Notes: generated by a model from the sequence alone, not told the origin. DNA of 64,000 nucleotides from Flavobacteriaceae bacterium UBA2540 (GCA_002340765.1 DDMS01000020.1:20580-84579), one strand, 5' to 3'; shown: positions 51,514 to 62,441, counted from the first letter of the stretch. Translations and numbers: made by a program.

Positions 51514-52434
51514 ATGAAAACCAATCCTGCACAATTTATCAAACAAGAAGCCAAACGTTTGGGTTTCTTGGCTTGCGGAATTGCTAAAGCCGAGTTTTTG
51601 AGTGAAGAAGCTCCACGTTTGGAAAAATGGTTGCAACAAGGTTTTCATGGGGAAATGCAGTATATGGAAAATCATTTTGACAAGCGATTAGACCCTCGTT
51701 TGTTGGTAGATGATGCAAAATCTGTGATTTCATTAGCGTATAATTATTATCCTGAACAGCAACAAAATAACGATTCGTATAAAATCTCGAAATACACCTA
51801 TGGTGAGGATTATCATCATGTCATCAAAGAAAAATTGCGAGAATTATTAGCAAATATTCAACAAGAAATTGGCGAAGTTTCAGGTCGTTGTTTTGTGGAT
51901 TCTGCTCCTATTTTAGAACGTGCTTGGGCAGAAAAAGCAGGTTTGGGCTGGAACGGAAAACATTCTTTATTGATTCAAAAACAGCAAGGTTCGTTCTTTT
52001 TTTTGGCTGAATTGATTGTTGATTTAGAATTGGAATATGACCATCCAACAACCACCAATCATTGTGGCACGTGCACCAAATGCATAGATGCTTGTCCAAC
52101 AGCCGCTATTTTGCCCAACAATACTGTAGATGCAAGCAAATGTATTTCCTATTTTACCATAGAATTGAAAGAAAATATTCCTTCTGATTATAAAAATCAA
52201 TCGGATGATTGGATGTTTGGTTGCGACATTTGTCAAGATGTGTGTCCTTGGAATCGATTTTCGAAAGCACACCATGAACCCTTATTTTATCCGAAAGCAG
52301 CAATTTTGCAATTCACGAAAAGAGATTGGGAAGAAATCACGGAAGACACTTTTCAGAAAGTTTTTAAAAAATCGGCTGTAAAAAGAATAAAGTTTTCAGG
52401 TTTACAGAGAAATATTTCGTTTTTAAAAGATTAA
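51514..52434 (+). CDS. queG: Epoxyqueuosine reductase
   Basis: A 306-residue cobalamin and iron-sulfur enzyme that makes queuosine from epoxyqueuosine in tRNA (last step). The N-terminal domain reads LGFLACGIAKAEFLSEEAPR; the cobalamin-binding part includes DSAPILERAWAEKAGLGWNG. Two 4Fe-4S motifs follow: CGTCTKCIDACPTAAI and GCDICQDVCPWNRF. The extra C-terminal HEAT-like domain of longer homologues is absent. It has its own leaderless-type promoter and no queuosine genes beside it. Confidence 0.95.
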   Translation: MKTNPAQFIKQEAKRLGFLACGIAKAEFLSEEAPRLEKWLQQGFHGEMQYMENHFDKRLDPRLLVDDAKSVISLAYNYYPEQQQNNDSYKISKYTYGEDYHHVIKEKLRELLANIQQEIGEVSGRCFVDSAPILERAWAEKAGLGWNGKHSLLIQKQQGSFFFLAELIVDLELEYDHPTTTNHCGTCTKCIDACPTAAILPNNTVDASKCISYFTIELKENIPSDYKNQSDDWMFGCDICQDVCPWNRFSKAHHEPLFYPKAAILQFTKRDWEEITEDTFQKVFKKSAVKRIKFSGLQRNISFLKD

Positions 52435-52463
52435 AAACTTCCTTGCTCTTTCATTGAAAACTA

Positions 52464-52471
52464 TATATTTG
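52464..52471 (+). promoter_or_regulatory. -7 promoter element (TATATTTG) for maeB
   Basis: Full TAnnTTTG match, 28 bases before the ATG at 52500. The in-frame ATG at 52473 is only one base past the box, so it would precede the transcription start. Confidence 0.65.
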
Positions 52472-52499
52472 TATGCTTAAAATAGCAAACAACCAATAT

Positions 52500-54776
52500 A
52501 TGAGCGATTCTAGAAAAAGACATGAAGCTTTATTATATCATGCAAAACCAAAACCTGGAAAAATAGAAGTAGTTCCTACCAAAAAATACGCAACACAACA
52601 TGATTTAGCCTTGGCATATTCACCAGGAGTTGCTGAACCTTGTTTAGAAATTGCGAAAGATAAAAACAATGTTTACAAATATACTTCCAAAGGGAATTTG
52701 GTTGCTGTAATTTCTAATGGAACTGCTGTTTTGGGTTTGGGAGATATTGGCCCTGAAGCCTCAAAACCTGTAATGGAAGGAAAAGGAGTTCTATTCAAAA
52801 TTTTTGCTGATATTGATGTTTTTGATATTGAGATAAATGAGACTGATGTTGAAAAATTTATTCAAGTAGTCAAAGCGATTTCACCCACATTTGGCGGAAT
52901 CAATTTAGAAGATATCAAAGCTCCTGAAGCTTTTGAAATTGAACGAAGATTAAAAGAGGAATTAGACATTCCTGTGATGCATGATGATCAACATGGAACT
53001 GCCATTATCTCAGCAGCAGCCTTAAAAAATGCGATTGAAATTGCCAATAAAGATTTTTCTAAAGTAAAAATTGTAGTAAATGGTGCAGGAGCAGCTGCCA
53101 TTTCTTGTACTCGTTTGTATCTAAAATTGGGAGCAAAAACCGATAATATTGTGATGTGTGACAGCAAAGGTGTTATCCGAAAAGACCGAGATAATATGAC
53201 TTCTGAAAAAGCTGAATTTGCCACTTCTCAAAATCTATTCACATTAGAAGAAGCCATGAAAAATGCAGATGTTTTTATTGGCTTATCACAAGGAAATGTT
53301 GTCACTCCTGAGATGTTGCTTTCAATGGCAAAAAATCCAATTGTTTTTGCAATGGCAAATCCAGTTCCAGAAATCAATTATGATTTGGCAATCGCTACCA
53401 GAAAAGATATTATCATGGCAACAGGAAGATCTGATCATCCTAATCAAGTAAATAATGTGCTTGGTTTTCCATTTATCTTTAGAGGCGCTTTGGATGTGAG
53501 AGCAACCAAAATCAATGAAGAAATGAAATTGGCTGCTGTGCATGCTTTGGCTGATTTGGCGAAAAAATCAGTTCCTGAACAAGTAAATATTGTGTATGAT
53601 GAAGTGAGTTTGACTTTTGGAAAAGAATACATCATTCCAAAACCATTTGACCCAAGATTGATTTATGAAATTCCACCAGCAATTGCAAAAGCCGCCATTA
53701 AATCAGGAGTTGCTTTAAAGCCAATCACTGATTGGGAAAAATATCGTGAAGAATTGATGGAACGTTCTGGTTCAGGCAGAAAAGAAATCAGAATGATTCA
53801 CAACCGCGCAAAAAGCAATTTAAAACGCATCGTTTTTACGGAAGCTGATTATATAGATGTGCTAAAAGCAGCACAAAGAGTGCATGAAGAAAAACTTGGT
53901 TTGCCGATTTTATTAGGAAGAAAAGAAGTGATTTTGGCACTCAAAGAAGAAATTGGTTTTACGGCTGACGTGCCAATTTTAGACCCAAAAACCGATGAAG
54001 AGGAAGATCGAAGAAATCGTTATGCAACCTCTTATTGGAACACAAGACAACGAAAAGGAAGAACACTCACAGAGGCCAAAAAATTGATGCGCGAGAGAAA
54101 CTATTTCGCTGCAATGATGGTTAATGAAAACGAAGCTGACGCATTAATTACCGGATATTCAAGACCTTATCCAAGCGTTGTAAGACCAATTTTAGAATTA
54201 ATTGGAAAAGATATAGGAATCTCGAGAGTTGCAGCTTGTAATTTGATGTTGACAAAACAAGGGCCTTTGTTTTTGGCTGATACAACTATCAATGTAAATC
54301 CAACAGCGAAAGATTTGATAAAAATCACTCAAATGACTTCGAATTTGGTAAGAATGTTTGGCATGAAACCCAATGTCGCATTGGTTTCATTTTCAAATTT
54401 TGGCTCATCAAAATCAGAAAGTTCAGAAAAAATTAGTGAAGCTGTTGCATACATCCACAGAAATTATCCAAATACAGTTGTTGATGGAGAAATTCAAGCA
54501 GATTTTGCTTTAAATCCAGAATTATTGGCAAAAGAATTTCCATTTTCAAAGCTAAATGGAAAAAAAGTAAATGTATTGATTTTCCCAAATTTAGAGTCGG
54601 CAAACATCACTTATAAATTATTGAAACAGCTTGAAGGAGCTGAATCTATTGGACCTGTAATTCTTGGATTGAGCAAACCTGTGCATGTTTTGCAATTGGG
54701 ATGTAGTGTTGATGAAATGGTAAATATGGCAGCTTTGGCTGCAGTTGATGCTCAACAAAGAGAAAAGAGCAAATAA
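52500..54776 (+). CDS. maeB: NADP-dependent malic enzyme fused to a phosphotransacetylase-like domain
   Basis: A 758-residue fusion of the MaeB type. The N-terminal malic-enzyme domain (to about residue 420) reads YSPGVAEPCLEIAKDKNNVY, PVMHDDQHGTAIISAAALKN and the dinucleotide fold VVNGAGAAAISCTRLYLKLG. The C-terminal phosphate-acetyl/butyryltransferase domain (about 430-750) reads RIVFTEADYIDVLKAAQRVH and ADALITGYSRPYPSVVRPIL. It oxidatively decarboxylates malate to pyruvate, producing NADPH; the PTA-like domain is thought to bind acetyl-CoA as a regulator. ATG 52500 (MSDSRKRHEALLYHAKPKPG) fits family starts and the promoter position. Confidence 0.95.
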   Translation: MSDSRKRHEALLYHAKPKPGKIEVVPTKKYATQHDLALAYSPGVAEPCLEIAKDKNNVYKYTSKGNLVAVISNGTAVLGLGDIGPEASKPVMEGKGVLFKIFADIDVFDIEINETDVEKFIQVVKAISPTFGGINLEDIKAPEAFEIERRLKEELDIPVMHDDQHGTAIISAAALKNAIEIANKDFSKVKIVVNGAGAAAISCTRLYLKLGAKTDNIVMCDSKGVIRKDRDNMTSEKAEFATSQNLFTLEEAMKNADVFIGLSQGNVVTPEMLLSMAKNPIVFAMANPVPEINYDLAIATRKDIIMATGRSDHPNQVNNVLGFPFIFRGALDVRATKINEEMKLAAVHALADLAKKSVPEQVNIVYDEVSLTFGKEYIIPKPFDPRLIYEIPPAIAKAAIKSGVALKPITDWEKYREELMERSGSGRKEIRMIHNRAKSNLKRIVFTEADYIDVLKAAQRVHEEKLGLPILLGRKEVILALKEEIGFTADVPILDPKTDEEEDRRNRYATSYWNTRQRKGRTLTEAKKLMRERNYFAAMMVNENEADALITGYSRPYPSVVRPILELIGKDIGISRVAACNLMLTKQGPLFLADTTINVNPTAKDLIKITQMTSNLVRMFGMKPNVALVSFSNFGSSKSESSEKISEAVAYIHRNYPNTVVDGEIQADFALNPELLAKEFPFSKLNGKKVNVLIFPNLESANITYKLLKQLEGAESIGPVILGLSKPVHVLQLGCSVDEMVNMAALAAVDAQQREKSK

Positions 54777-54805
54777 ATTACTACATTAGGGGCTGAAAAA
54801 AAGTT

Positions 54806-55387
54806 ATGATAACTCAGATAAGAGGAAGATTGGTTGAAAAAAACCCAACAGAAGTTGTTGTGGATTGCAATGGTGTTGGCTATCTGTTGCACATTTCTTT
54901 GAATACTTTTGCAGGATTGCCTTCGGATGAAAACGTGGTTTTATATACGCATTTATCAATCAGAGAAGATGCACATACCTTGTTCGGATTTATCACAAAA
55001 ACCGAAAGAGAAGTTTTCAAATTGTTGATTTCGGTTTCTGGTGTTGGGCCAAGTATTGCAAGAATCATGTTGTCCTCTATGACTTCAGAGGAAATTCAGC
55101 AAGCAATTGCGTCAGGAAATGTTGATGTTATTCAATCTGTAAAAGGAATTGGTGCCAAAACCGCGCAAAGAGTGATTGTTGATTTGAAAGATAAAATTAT
55201 GAAAACTTATGATATGAACGAAGTTTCTGTGCACACAAACAATACCCATAAAGATGAGGCGTTATCTGCTTTAGAGGTTTTAGGTTTCAACAGAAAACAA
55301 TCTGAGAAGATTGTAAACAATATTGTGAAAGAAAATCCAGATGCGAGTATAGAAAAAATAATAAAATTGTCTTTAAAAATTTTATAA
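54806..55387 (+). CDS. ruvA: Holliday junction DNA helicase subunit RuvA
   Basis: A 193-residue protein. Domain I begins MITQIRGRLVEKNPTEVVVD. Domain II has two helix-hairpin-helix motifs (LLISVSGVGPSIARIMLSS and VKGIGAKTAQRVIVDLKDK). Domain III is the C-terminal RuvB-binding helix bundle (DEALSALEVLGFNRKQSEKI). It binds four-way junctions and loads RuvB. sprA begins 4 bases downstream, and ruvA follows maeB by 29 bases, so the three may be cotranscribed. Confidence 0.96.
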   Translation: MITQIRGRLVEKNPTEVVVDCNGVGYLLHISLNTFAGLPSDENVVLYTHLSIREDAHTLFGFITKTEREVFKLLISVSGVGPSIARIMLSSMTSEEIQQAIASGNVDVIQSVKGIGAKTAQRVIVDLKDKIMKTYDMNEVSVHTNNTHKDEALSALEVLGFNRKQSEKIVNNIVKENPDASIEKIIKLSLKIL

Positions 55388-55391
55388 TCAA

Positions 55392-58300
55392 TTGATTAGC
55401 GATTTAAGAAAAATATTTTCAGCCATTCTTTTTACTTTTTTGGTAAGTTATCAGGTGTTTGCTCAAACAAATACTGATAAAGATTCAACTGCCATAAAAA
55501 ATGATACTGTTCCGTTAAAATACAATTTCAATTACACACAAAAAGGCGGTCTTTTCTTGGATGATTTGGCTAAAAAAGTGGTGATTTTTGACAAAGGTTT
55601 AAACAAATATGTGATTGTAGAAAAAATTGGAGATTATTATACCAAAATACCAATCTTTTTAACGCCAAAAGAATACGAACAATATCGTTTAAAACGAGAT
55701 ATATCGCAGTATTTTAAAGATAAAGTTGGTGCTACAAATAGCAAGAAAAAGGGTTCCTCAGATGCTCAAAAAGATTTATTACCAGATTATTATGTGAATT
55801 CGAAATTCTTTGAAAATATTTTTGGCGGAAATACCATCAAATTCACACCTACAGGAAATCTAAATTTAAAACTTGGTTTTATTTATCAAAATACCGAAAA
55901 TCCACAAATTTCACAAGAAAATCGTCGAAGTTTTACCTTTGATTTTGACCAACAGATCAATGCAAGTTTACGAGCAAAAGTGGGTGAACGTCTTGAATTT
56001 ACTGCAAATTATGATACACAAGCTACTTTTGATTTTCAAAATTTAATAAAACTTGACTTTACCCCTACTGAAGATGATATTATTCAAGGAATTGAAATAG
56101 GTAACGTTTCAATGCCAATCAAAAACTCTTTAATTAATGGTGCTCAAACTTTGTTTGGGGTGAAAACAAAATTACAATTTGGAAAAACATCTGTTACTGG
56201 TATTTTTTCTCAGCAAAACTCAGAAAGCAGAAATGTGATTGCAGAAGCAGGCGCTTCAATTCAGCCTTTTGAACTAAGAGCCACTGATTATGACAATGAT
56301 CGACACTTTTTTTTATCACAGTTTTTTTTTGACAATTATGCAAATTCTTTAAAAAATTATCCTCTAGTAAGTAGTCAAGTAAACATCACTCGAATTGAAG
56401 TTTGGATTACCAATAGAAACGCTGCAACTGATGATTTTAGAAGTATTGTTGCCCTTGCAGATATCGGAGAAACCAACAATACGAATTCAAACTATAAAAA
56501 TTTAGTAGATAATTCTGGGGCTGTTCAATCCACAAATCCTGTAAGTATTTCTGTAAACGGTCAAGTTAGTTTTTTACCTCAAAACGATGCCAATAATATT
56601 TACGATGCAACCGTTTTATCAGGAATTAGAGATATTTCTTCAGTAGATAATACATTGATTTCTAAATTTCAAATGGATCAAGGAACAGATTATTCGATTC
56701 TTGAAAATGCAAGAAGATTAACCGCAAATGAATATACTTTAAATCCGCAATTAGGATACATTTCATTGAATAGAAGACTGAATGATGGTGAAGTTTTGGC
56801 GGTTGCATACGAATACACAGTAGCAGGAACTGTAATTGGAAGTAGCAAAAAATCATTTAAAGTTGGTGAATTTTCAAATGACGGAATTCAAGCTCCTCAA
56901 AATTTAGCAGTTAAATTATTACGTTCAGAAATTTTACAAACTTTCCGAAGAAATAATATTACAAATCGAGATGAATCTTTTCCAACTTGGCGTTTGATGA
57001 TGAAAAATGTGTATGCTTTGGGTGCATTTCCATTGAGTCGAGATGGATTCCGATTTGAAATTCAATATAGAGATGATAATACTGGAATTGCATCAAATAC
57101 TTTACAAAATGCTCAAACTTCAGGAATTCCAAATTTACCTTTGATCCAATTATTGGATTTAGATCAACTAGACCAAAGTCAGTTTAGAACCGCTGACGGT
57201 TTTTTTGATTATGTAGAAGGAATCACTGTAAATTCTCAAAACGGGTATGTAATGTTTCCAAATCCTGAACCTTTTGGAGATGGATTGGCAACCGATTTAA
57301 TAAATCCATCAGATGAACGATTTTTATTCAAAGAATTATATTTGAATACTAAAATCAATATCCAAAATAACTTCCAAAACAAAGACAAATATTTTTTAAA
57401 AGGCTATTTCAAATCAGAAAATGCTGGTGGTATTCCAATTGGTGCATTCAACGTTCCACAAGGCTCTGTAAAAGTTTCTGCAGGAGGGAGACAACTAGTT
57501 GAAGGCGTTGATTTTGTGGTAGATTATTCATTAGGAAGAGTTCAAATTTTAGATCCAGGTTTGAAAGCTTCAGGAACACCAATTAATATTTCCACCGAAA
57601 ATAATGCAGTTTTTAATCAGCAAAGAAAAACCTTTATGGGAATTGATGTTGAACATCGTTTTTCAGAAAATTTTATCATTGGAGGAACCATTTTAAACGT
57701 GATGGAAAGACCATTGACACCAAAAATTAATTTTGGTTCAGAACCAATTGATAATACCATGCTAGGTTTTAATATTGATTACTCTACTGAAGTTCCCTAT
57801 TTTACCAAACTTGCTAACAAATTACCTTTTGTAAATACTGATGCTCCTTCTAATTTATCAGTAAGAGCAGATATGGCTTATTTATTGCCAGGTTCACCAA
57901 AAGGAATTGATGTTACAGGTGCAGCAACTTCATATATTGACGATTTTGAAGCATCCCAAATTCCGATAAGTTTGATTTCTCCTTTGGATTGGTATGAAGC
58001 AAGTACACCAAGGTTTTTTAACGGTTTTAATGGTGATCAAACTGATTTTTCTTACAATTATAAACGCGGAAAATTGGCTTGGTATAGTATTGACCAAATT
58101 TTTTATGGATTTGGACAAACTCCCGGAAGTGTTACTGCTGACGAACTTTCAAGAGCAGAAACCAGACAAATTAACTTTCGTGAATTATTCCCAAATCAAC
58201 AATTAGATATTACTCAAAATGCTCAAATCAGAACGTTAGATTTGGCTTATTTTCCTGAAGAAAGAGGTTCCTATAACTTTAACCCAAATGCAACTATCAC

Positions 58301-61300
58301 AAATGGTGTTGCCAAATTACCAAATCCAGAAACAAATTGGGGTGGAGTTATGCGTGCTTTAACCACTAATAATTTTGATCAAGCAAACGTTGAATACCTT
58401 CAATTTTGGATTATGGATCCATATCAAAATTACTCAATCACCTCAGAAGAAGGTTTGCCAAATGGCATAAACCCTGCTGATATTTCTAATCAAGTTGGGG
58501 ATTTATATATCAATTTGGGAAATGTTTCAGAAGATATTTTAAGAGATAATCGTAAAATGTTTGAAAACGGTTTGCCAGAAGATGGGATAAAAATCGATGG
58601 AACAAATATCAACAAAACAACTTGGGGTGATGTTCCAAGAAATCCTTCAATCATTTATGCATTTAGTGAGTTAGATGCTGCAAGAACAAACCAAGATTTG
58701 GGTTTTGATGGATTAAATGATGCAGAAGAAAAAGCACTTCCTGGAATCGGAATTTTCAGTACTTTAGACGATCCTGCTGCGGATAATTATTCTTTTTTTA
58801 GAGGAACGCAGTTGGATGCAATTAACGCAAGTATCATCAAAAGATACAAAGATTTCAATAACACTCAGGGAAATTCGCCTACTTTAAATCAGTCAACAGA
58901 ACCCTACCCTACTTCATCTACTACCTATCCTGATGTGGAAGATATCAATAGAGATCAAACCATGAATACTGTTGAAAGTTATTTTGAATATAAAATTTCG
59001 ATGAATAGAAATGAACTGGTGAATGGACGAAATTTTATTGTAGATGAAAAAACAACTTCTGTAACACTTGAAAACGGAAATACGCAAGAAACAAAATGGT
59101 ATCAATTTCGTGTTCCAATCAGAAGTGGAACTCCAGTAAATGGCATTACAGACTTTAATAGTATTCGTTTTATTAGAATGTTTTTGACAAATTTCAAAAT
59201 GCCTATAGTCATCAGATTTGGTGAACTTGATTTGGTAAGAGGTGATTGGAGACGTTATGTAAGAACATTAAATACTAGAATAAATCCAGATAGAGACTTG
59301 ACTCAAAGTGAATTAGAAGGTTTTGAAGTAGGTGTTGTAAGCATTGAACAAAATAACGGAAGTTATATTCAACCTCCTGGAATTGAAAGAGAGCGTTTGC
59401 AAGGAACAACCACTGTTCAGTTGCAAAACGAACAATCAGTAACCTTAAAAGTAACCAATTTAGAACCAAATTCTACGAGAGCCATTTATAAAAACATTAG
59501 TGTTGATTTGCGTCGTTTTAAAAACTTAAAAATGTTTATGCACTTGCAAGGTGATAATGGTTTTTCAGGAGTAATTAGGTTAGGAACAGATTTGGGTGAA
59601 AACTTTTATGAACTTGAATTGCCATTAACAGTAAGTAGTGGTGGAGGAAGTCAATTAGATATTTGGCCAGAAGAAAATAATTTAGATGCCTTTTTAGAAT
59701 CTTTTGGAAAAGTAAAATTAGAACGAGATGCCATTGGTGCGCCTATTAATGAAGTCTATACTTCCACATCACAAAGTGGAAATCTTCCATACAAAATTAG
59801 TGTAAAAGGGAATCCAACTTTGGCGCAATTGCGAACCATTATGCTAGGATTGAAAAATACTAGTATTACAAATAAATCAGGAGAAGTTTGGTTTAATGAA
59901 TTGCGTTCTGCAGGTTTTGACAATAAAGTTGGTTGGGCTGCAGTCGTAAATGCGGATGCAAATTTTGCAGATATTGCCAATGTTTCGCTTTCAGGAAGTA
60001 TCAAAACAATTGGTTTTGGAAATGTGGAAGATCGAGTAAATCAACGAAGTTTAGATGAAACAAAGCAATATGATGTTTCCACAACTATCAATTTAGGAAG
60101 AGTTTTAACGCCTGAAAAATGGGGAATTCAATTGCCAATGAGTTATAGTGTTGGCGAGCGTTTTATTGACCCAAAATTTGATCCTCAATACCAAGATGTA
60201 TTGATGTCAAATGCCATTAACCAAAATCCTAATAGCGAATTTTCGAGAGATTATACTAAGAGAACAAGCATTAGTTTTATAAATGTGAAAAAGAATCGGA
60301 ATCCGAATTCAACCAAAAAACCAAAGTTTTATGATGTTGAAAACGTAGCTGTCTCCTATTCTCAAAACAGCGAATTTCACAGGGATTATAATGTTCAAAA
60401 ATATGTAAATGAAAATGTAGCAGCTTCTGCAGCTTATAATTTTAATTTCAATTCAAAACCCATTGAGTTTTTTAAAAATAATGACTCAATTTTCAAAAGT
60501 AAATATTTGCGATTCATCAAAGATTTAAATTTAAATCCAATTCCAAAAAACATTGCAATTAACTCGAGAATCAATAGAACTTATAATGAACAACAATCAA
60601 GAAACTTAGTTCCTGGCTTGTCAAATCAGCCAGAATTAATTCAGCGTAGATTTTTGTTTGATTGGGATTACACTATTGGATTTGACTTGACAAAATCATT
60701 ACAATTGAACTTTACTGCAACAAATAATTACATTTTTGATGCATTTGGTAGTGGTGAAGAATTACAAGTTTTTGATAATTTTTTCAATACAGGAAGACCA
60801 AATCATTATCATCAAAAACTAAATACGACTTACAATATTCCTTTGGATAAATTTCCTTTTTTAGACTTTGTGAAAGCAGATTATGCATATTCAGCCGATT
60901 TTGACTGGCAAGTTTCATCGCAAGATAAAACCATTTTTGAACAAATTGGAAACATAATTCAAAATGCAAATACACATAATATCAATACTGATTTTTCATT
61001 TGATAAAATTTATAAAAGCTTAAATTTAGAAAAGTTTTTATTGACAAAAGCGCAGCGAAAATCAGCAAAAGATAAAAATATCCGCATCAATCCAAGTAAA
61101 AAACTTTCTGTAGGAAAACAGATTTTAAAAGGAACGTTTGAGGTATTAACTTCTGTAAAAAAAGCAACCATCAGTTATACCGAAAATAACGGTCAGTTTT
61201 TGCAGGGATACACTCAGCCAATTGGATTTTTGGGAGGCGCTCCAACTTCATTTGCATTTGGTAGTCAAGTAGATATCAGAAATACAGCACTTGAAAATGG

Positions 61301-62441
61301 TTGGTTAATCACAAGAGTTGATGGTGCAGAATATTTCAATAAAACCTATAGCAGAACTCATTTTAACAAATTGGATTACACATTTATTGTAAAGCCTTTT
61401 ACAGATTTGGATATTGATATTCGTGGAAATAAAATTCAGACAAATGACATTTCTCAACAAATAGATTTGATTGAAGGAAATAACGCTTTTGAAGATACAC
61501 CCGTTTTTGAAACTGGAAACTTTAGCACTAGTTACTCTATGTTTTCAACTGCTTTTTCTGATGGAGATGCATTGTTTCAAAAAATGAAAGATTATAGAAG
61601 TATTTTAGGAAATAGATTATCAACAGAAAATGGAGTGCCGGTTTCAGGATTTGGAGAAAATAGCCAACAAGTTTTGCTTCCGGCATTTATTGCGGCTTAC
61701 TCTGGAAAAAATCCAACTAAAGTAAATACTGGATTATTTCGAAATATCCCAATCCCAAATTGGACTTTACGATATAATGGTCTGATGAAATTGGATTGGT
61801 TTAAAAAGAATTTTTCGTCATTCGTAGTTTCACATGGATATAAATCTTCCTATACAATTTCAAGCTTTACAAACAATTTACAGTATGATGAAAACGCATC
61901 TTTTACCAACACAAATGCAGCAGGAAATTATGAATCGCAAAGATTAGTAGCAAGTGCAACTTTAGTTGATGAATTTTCGCCATTGGTTAGAGTTGATATG
62001 AAAATGAAAAATTCGTTTTCAATGAGAGGTGAAGTCAAAAGTGACAGAACATTAACTATGAATTTCAATAACAGCACCTTAACAGATATTGACGGAATTG
62101 AATACGTTATTGGATTGGGATATGTGTTTAAAAATGTGAAAATAAATTCTCGTTTTTCAGGAAAAAAAGTAGAGTTAAAAGGAGATATTAACTTAAGAGC
62201 AGACGTTTCAATGAGAGATAATTTAACCAAAATAAGATATGTTGATGAAGATAATACACAAATTAGTGGTGGACAAAGATTATTTTCTATTAAATTTACA
62301 GCCGATTATAGACTAAGTTCAAATTTGACAGCGTCATTTTATTACAATCACCAAACGTCAAGATATGCCATCTCAACAACTTTTCCGAGACAAGCTATCA
62401 ATGCCGGATTTAATATTATATATAACTTAGGAGGAAATTAA
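55392..62441 (+). CDS. sprA: SprA, giant outer-membrane translocon of the type IX secretion system
   Basis: A 2349-residue protein, the usual size for SprA (Sov in Porphyromonas). It has a signal peptide (MISDLRKIFSAILFTFLVSY..VFAQ), initiated by a TTG at 55392, the only in-frame start between the ruvA stop and the signal peptide. Family landmarks include SQYFKDKVGATNSKKKGSSD near the N-terminus, FTPTGNLNLKLGFIYQNTEN, VTGAATSYIDDFEASQIPIS in the middle, GVMRALTTNNFDQANVEYLQ, and many aromatic barrel strands ending AGFNIIYNLGGN. In known structures SprA is a 36-strand barrel through which CTD-bearing cargo exits. It overlaps nothing; gcvH follows 32 bases later. Confidence 0.95.
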   Translation: MISDLRKIFSAILFTFLVSYQVFAQTNTDKDSTAIKNDTVPLKYNFNYTQKGGLFLDDLAKKVVIFDKGLNKYVIVEKIGDYYTKIPIFLTPKEYEQYRLKRDISQYFKDKVGATNSKKKGSSDAQKDLLPDYYVNSKFFENIFGGNTIKFTPTGNLNLKLGFIYQNTENPQISQENRRSFTFDFDQQINASLRAKVGERLEFTANYDTQATFDFQNLIKLDFTPTEDDIIQGIEIGNVSMPIKNSLINGAQTLFGVKTKLQFGKTSVTGIFSQQNSESRNVIAEAGASIQPFELRATDYDNDRHFFLSQFFFDNYANSLKNYPLVSSQVNITRIEVWITNRNAATDDFRSIVALADIGETNNTNSNYKNLVDNSGAVQSTNPVSISVNGQVSFLPQNDANNIYDATVLSGIRDISSVDNTLISKFQMDQGTDYSILENARRLTANEYTLNPQLGYISLNRRLNDGEVLAVAYEYTVAGTVIGSSKKSFKVGEFSNDGIQAPQNLAVKLLRSEILQTFRRNNITNRDESFPTWRLMMKNVYALGAFPLSRDGFRFEIQYRDDNTGIASNTLQNAQTSGIPNLPLIQLLDLDQLDQSQFRTADGFFDYVEGITVNSQNGYVMFPNPEPFGDGLATDLINPSDERFLFKELYLNTKINIQNNFQNKDKYFLKGYFKSENAGGIPIGAFNVPQGSVKVSAGGRQLVEGVDFVVDYSLGRVQILDPGLKASGTPINISTENNAVFNQQRKTFMGIDVEHRFSENFIIGGTILNVMERPLTPKINFGSEPIDNTMLGFNIDYSTEVPYFTKLANKLPFVNTDAPSNLSVRADMAYLLPGSPKGIDVTGAATSYIDDFEASQIPISLISPLDWYEASTPRFFNGFNGDQTDFSYNYKRGKLAWYSIDQIFYGFGQTPGSVTADELSRAETRQINFRELFPNQQLDITQNAQIRTLDLAYFPEERGSYNFNPNATITNGVAKLPNPETNWGGVMRALTTNNFDQANVEYLQFWIMDPYQNYSITSEEGLPNGINPADISNQVGDLYINLGNVSEDILRDNRKMFENGLPEDGIKIDGTNINKTTWGDVPRNPSIIYAFSELDAARTNQDLGFDGLNDAEEKALPGIGIFSTLDDPAADNYSFFRGTQLDAINASIIKRYKDFNNTQGNSPTLNQSTEPYPTSSTTYPDVEDINRDQTMNTVESYFEYKISMNRNELVNGRNFIVDEKTTSVTLENGNTQETKWYQFRVPIRSGTPVNGITDFNSIRFIRMFLTNFKMPIVIRFGELDLVRGDWRRYVRTLNTRINPDRDLTQSELEGFEVGVVSIEQNNGSYIQPPGIERERLQGTTTVQLQNEQSVTLKVTNLEPNSTRAIYKNISVDLRRFKNLKMFMHLQGDNGFSGVIRLGTDLGENFYELELPLTVSSGGGSQLDIWPEENNLDAFLESFGKVKLERDAIGAPINEVYTSTSQSGNLPYKISVKGNPTLAQLRTIMLGLKNTSITNKSGEVWFNELRSAGFDNKVGWAAVVNADANFADIANVSLSGSIKTIGFGNVEDRVNQRSLDETKQYDVSTTINLGRVLTPEKWGIQLPMSYSVGERFIDPKFDPQYQDVLMSNAINQNPNSEFSRDYTKRTSISFINVKKNRNPNSTKKPKFYDVENVAVSYSQNSEFHRDYNVQKYVNENVAASAAYNFNFNSKPIEFFKNNDSIFKSKYLRFIKDLNLNPIPKNIAINSRINRTYNEQQSRNLVPGLSNQPELIQRRFLFDWDYTIGFDLTKSLQLNFTATNNYIFDAFGSGEELQVFDNFFNTGRPNHYHQKLNTTYNIPLDKFPFLDFVKADYAYSADFDWQVSSQDKTIFEQIGNIIQNANTHNINTDFSFDKIYKSLNLEKFLLTKAQRKSAKDKNIRINPSKKLSVGKQILKGTFEVLTSVKKATISYTENNGQFLQGYTQPIGFLGGAPTSFAFGSQVDIRNTALENGWLITRVDGAEYFNKTYSRTHFNKLDYTFIVKPFTDLDIDIRGNKIQTNDISQQIDLIEGNNAFEDTPVFETGNFSTSYSMFSTAFSDGDALFQKMKDYRSILGNRLSTENGVPVSGFGENSQQVLLPAFIAAYSGKNPTKVNTGLFRNIPIPNWTLRYNGLMKLDWFKKNFSSFVVSHGYKSSYTISSFTNNLQYDENASFTNTNAAGNYESQRLVASATLVDEFSPLVRVDMKMKNSFSMRGEVKSDRTLTMNFNNSTLTDIDGIEYVIGLGYVFKNVKINSRFSGKKVELKGDINLRADVSMRDNLTKIRYVDEDNTQISGGQRLFSIKFTADYRLSSNLTASFYYNHQTSRYAISTTFPRQAINAGFNIIYNLGGN

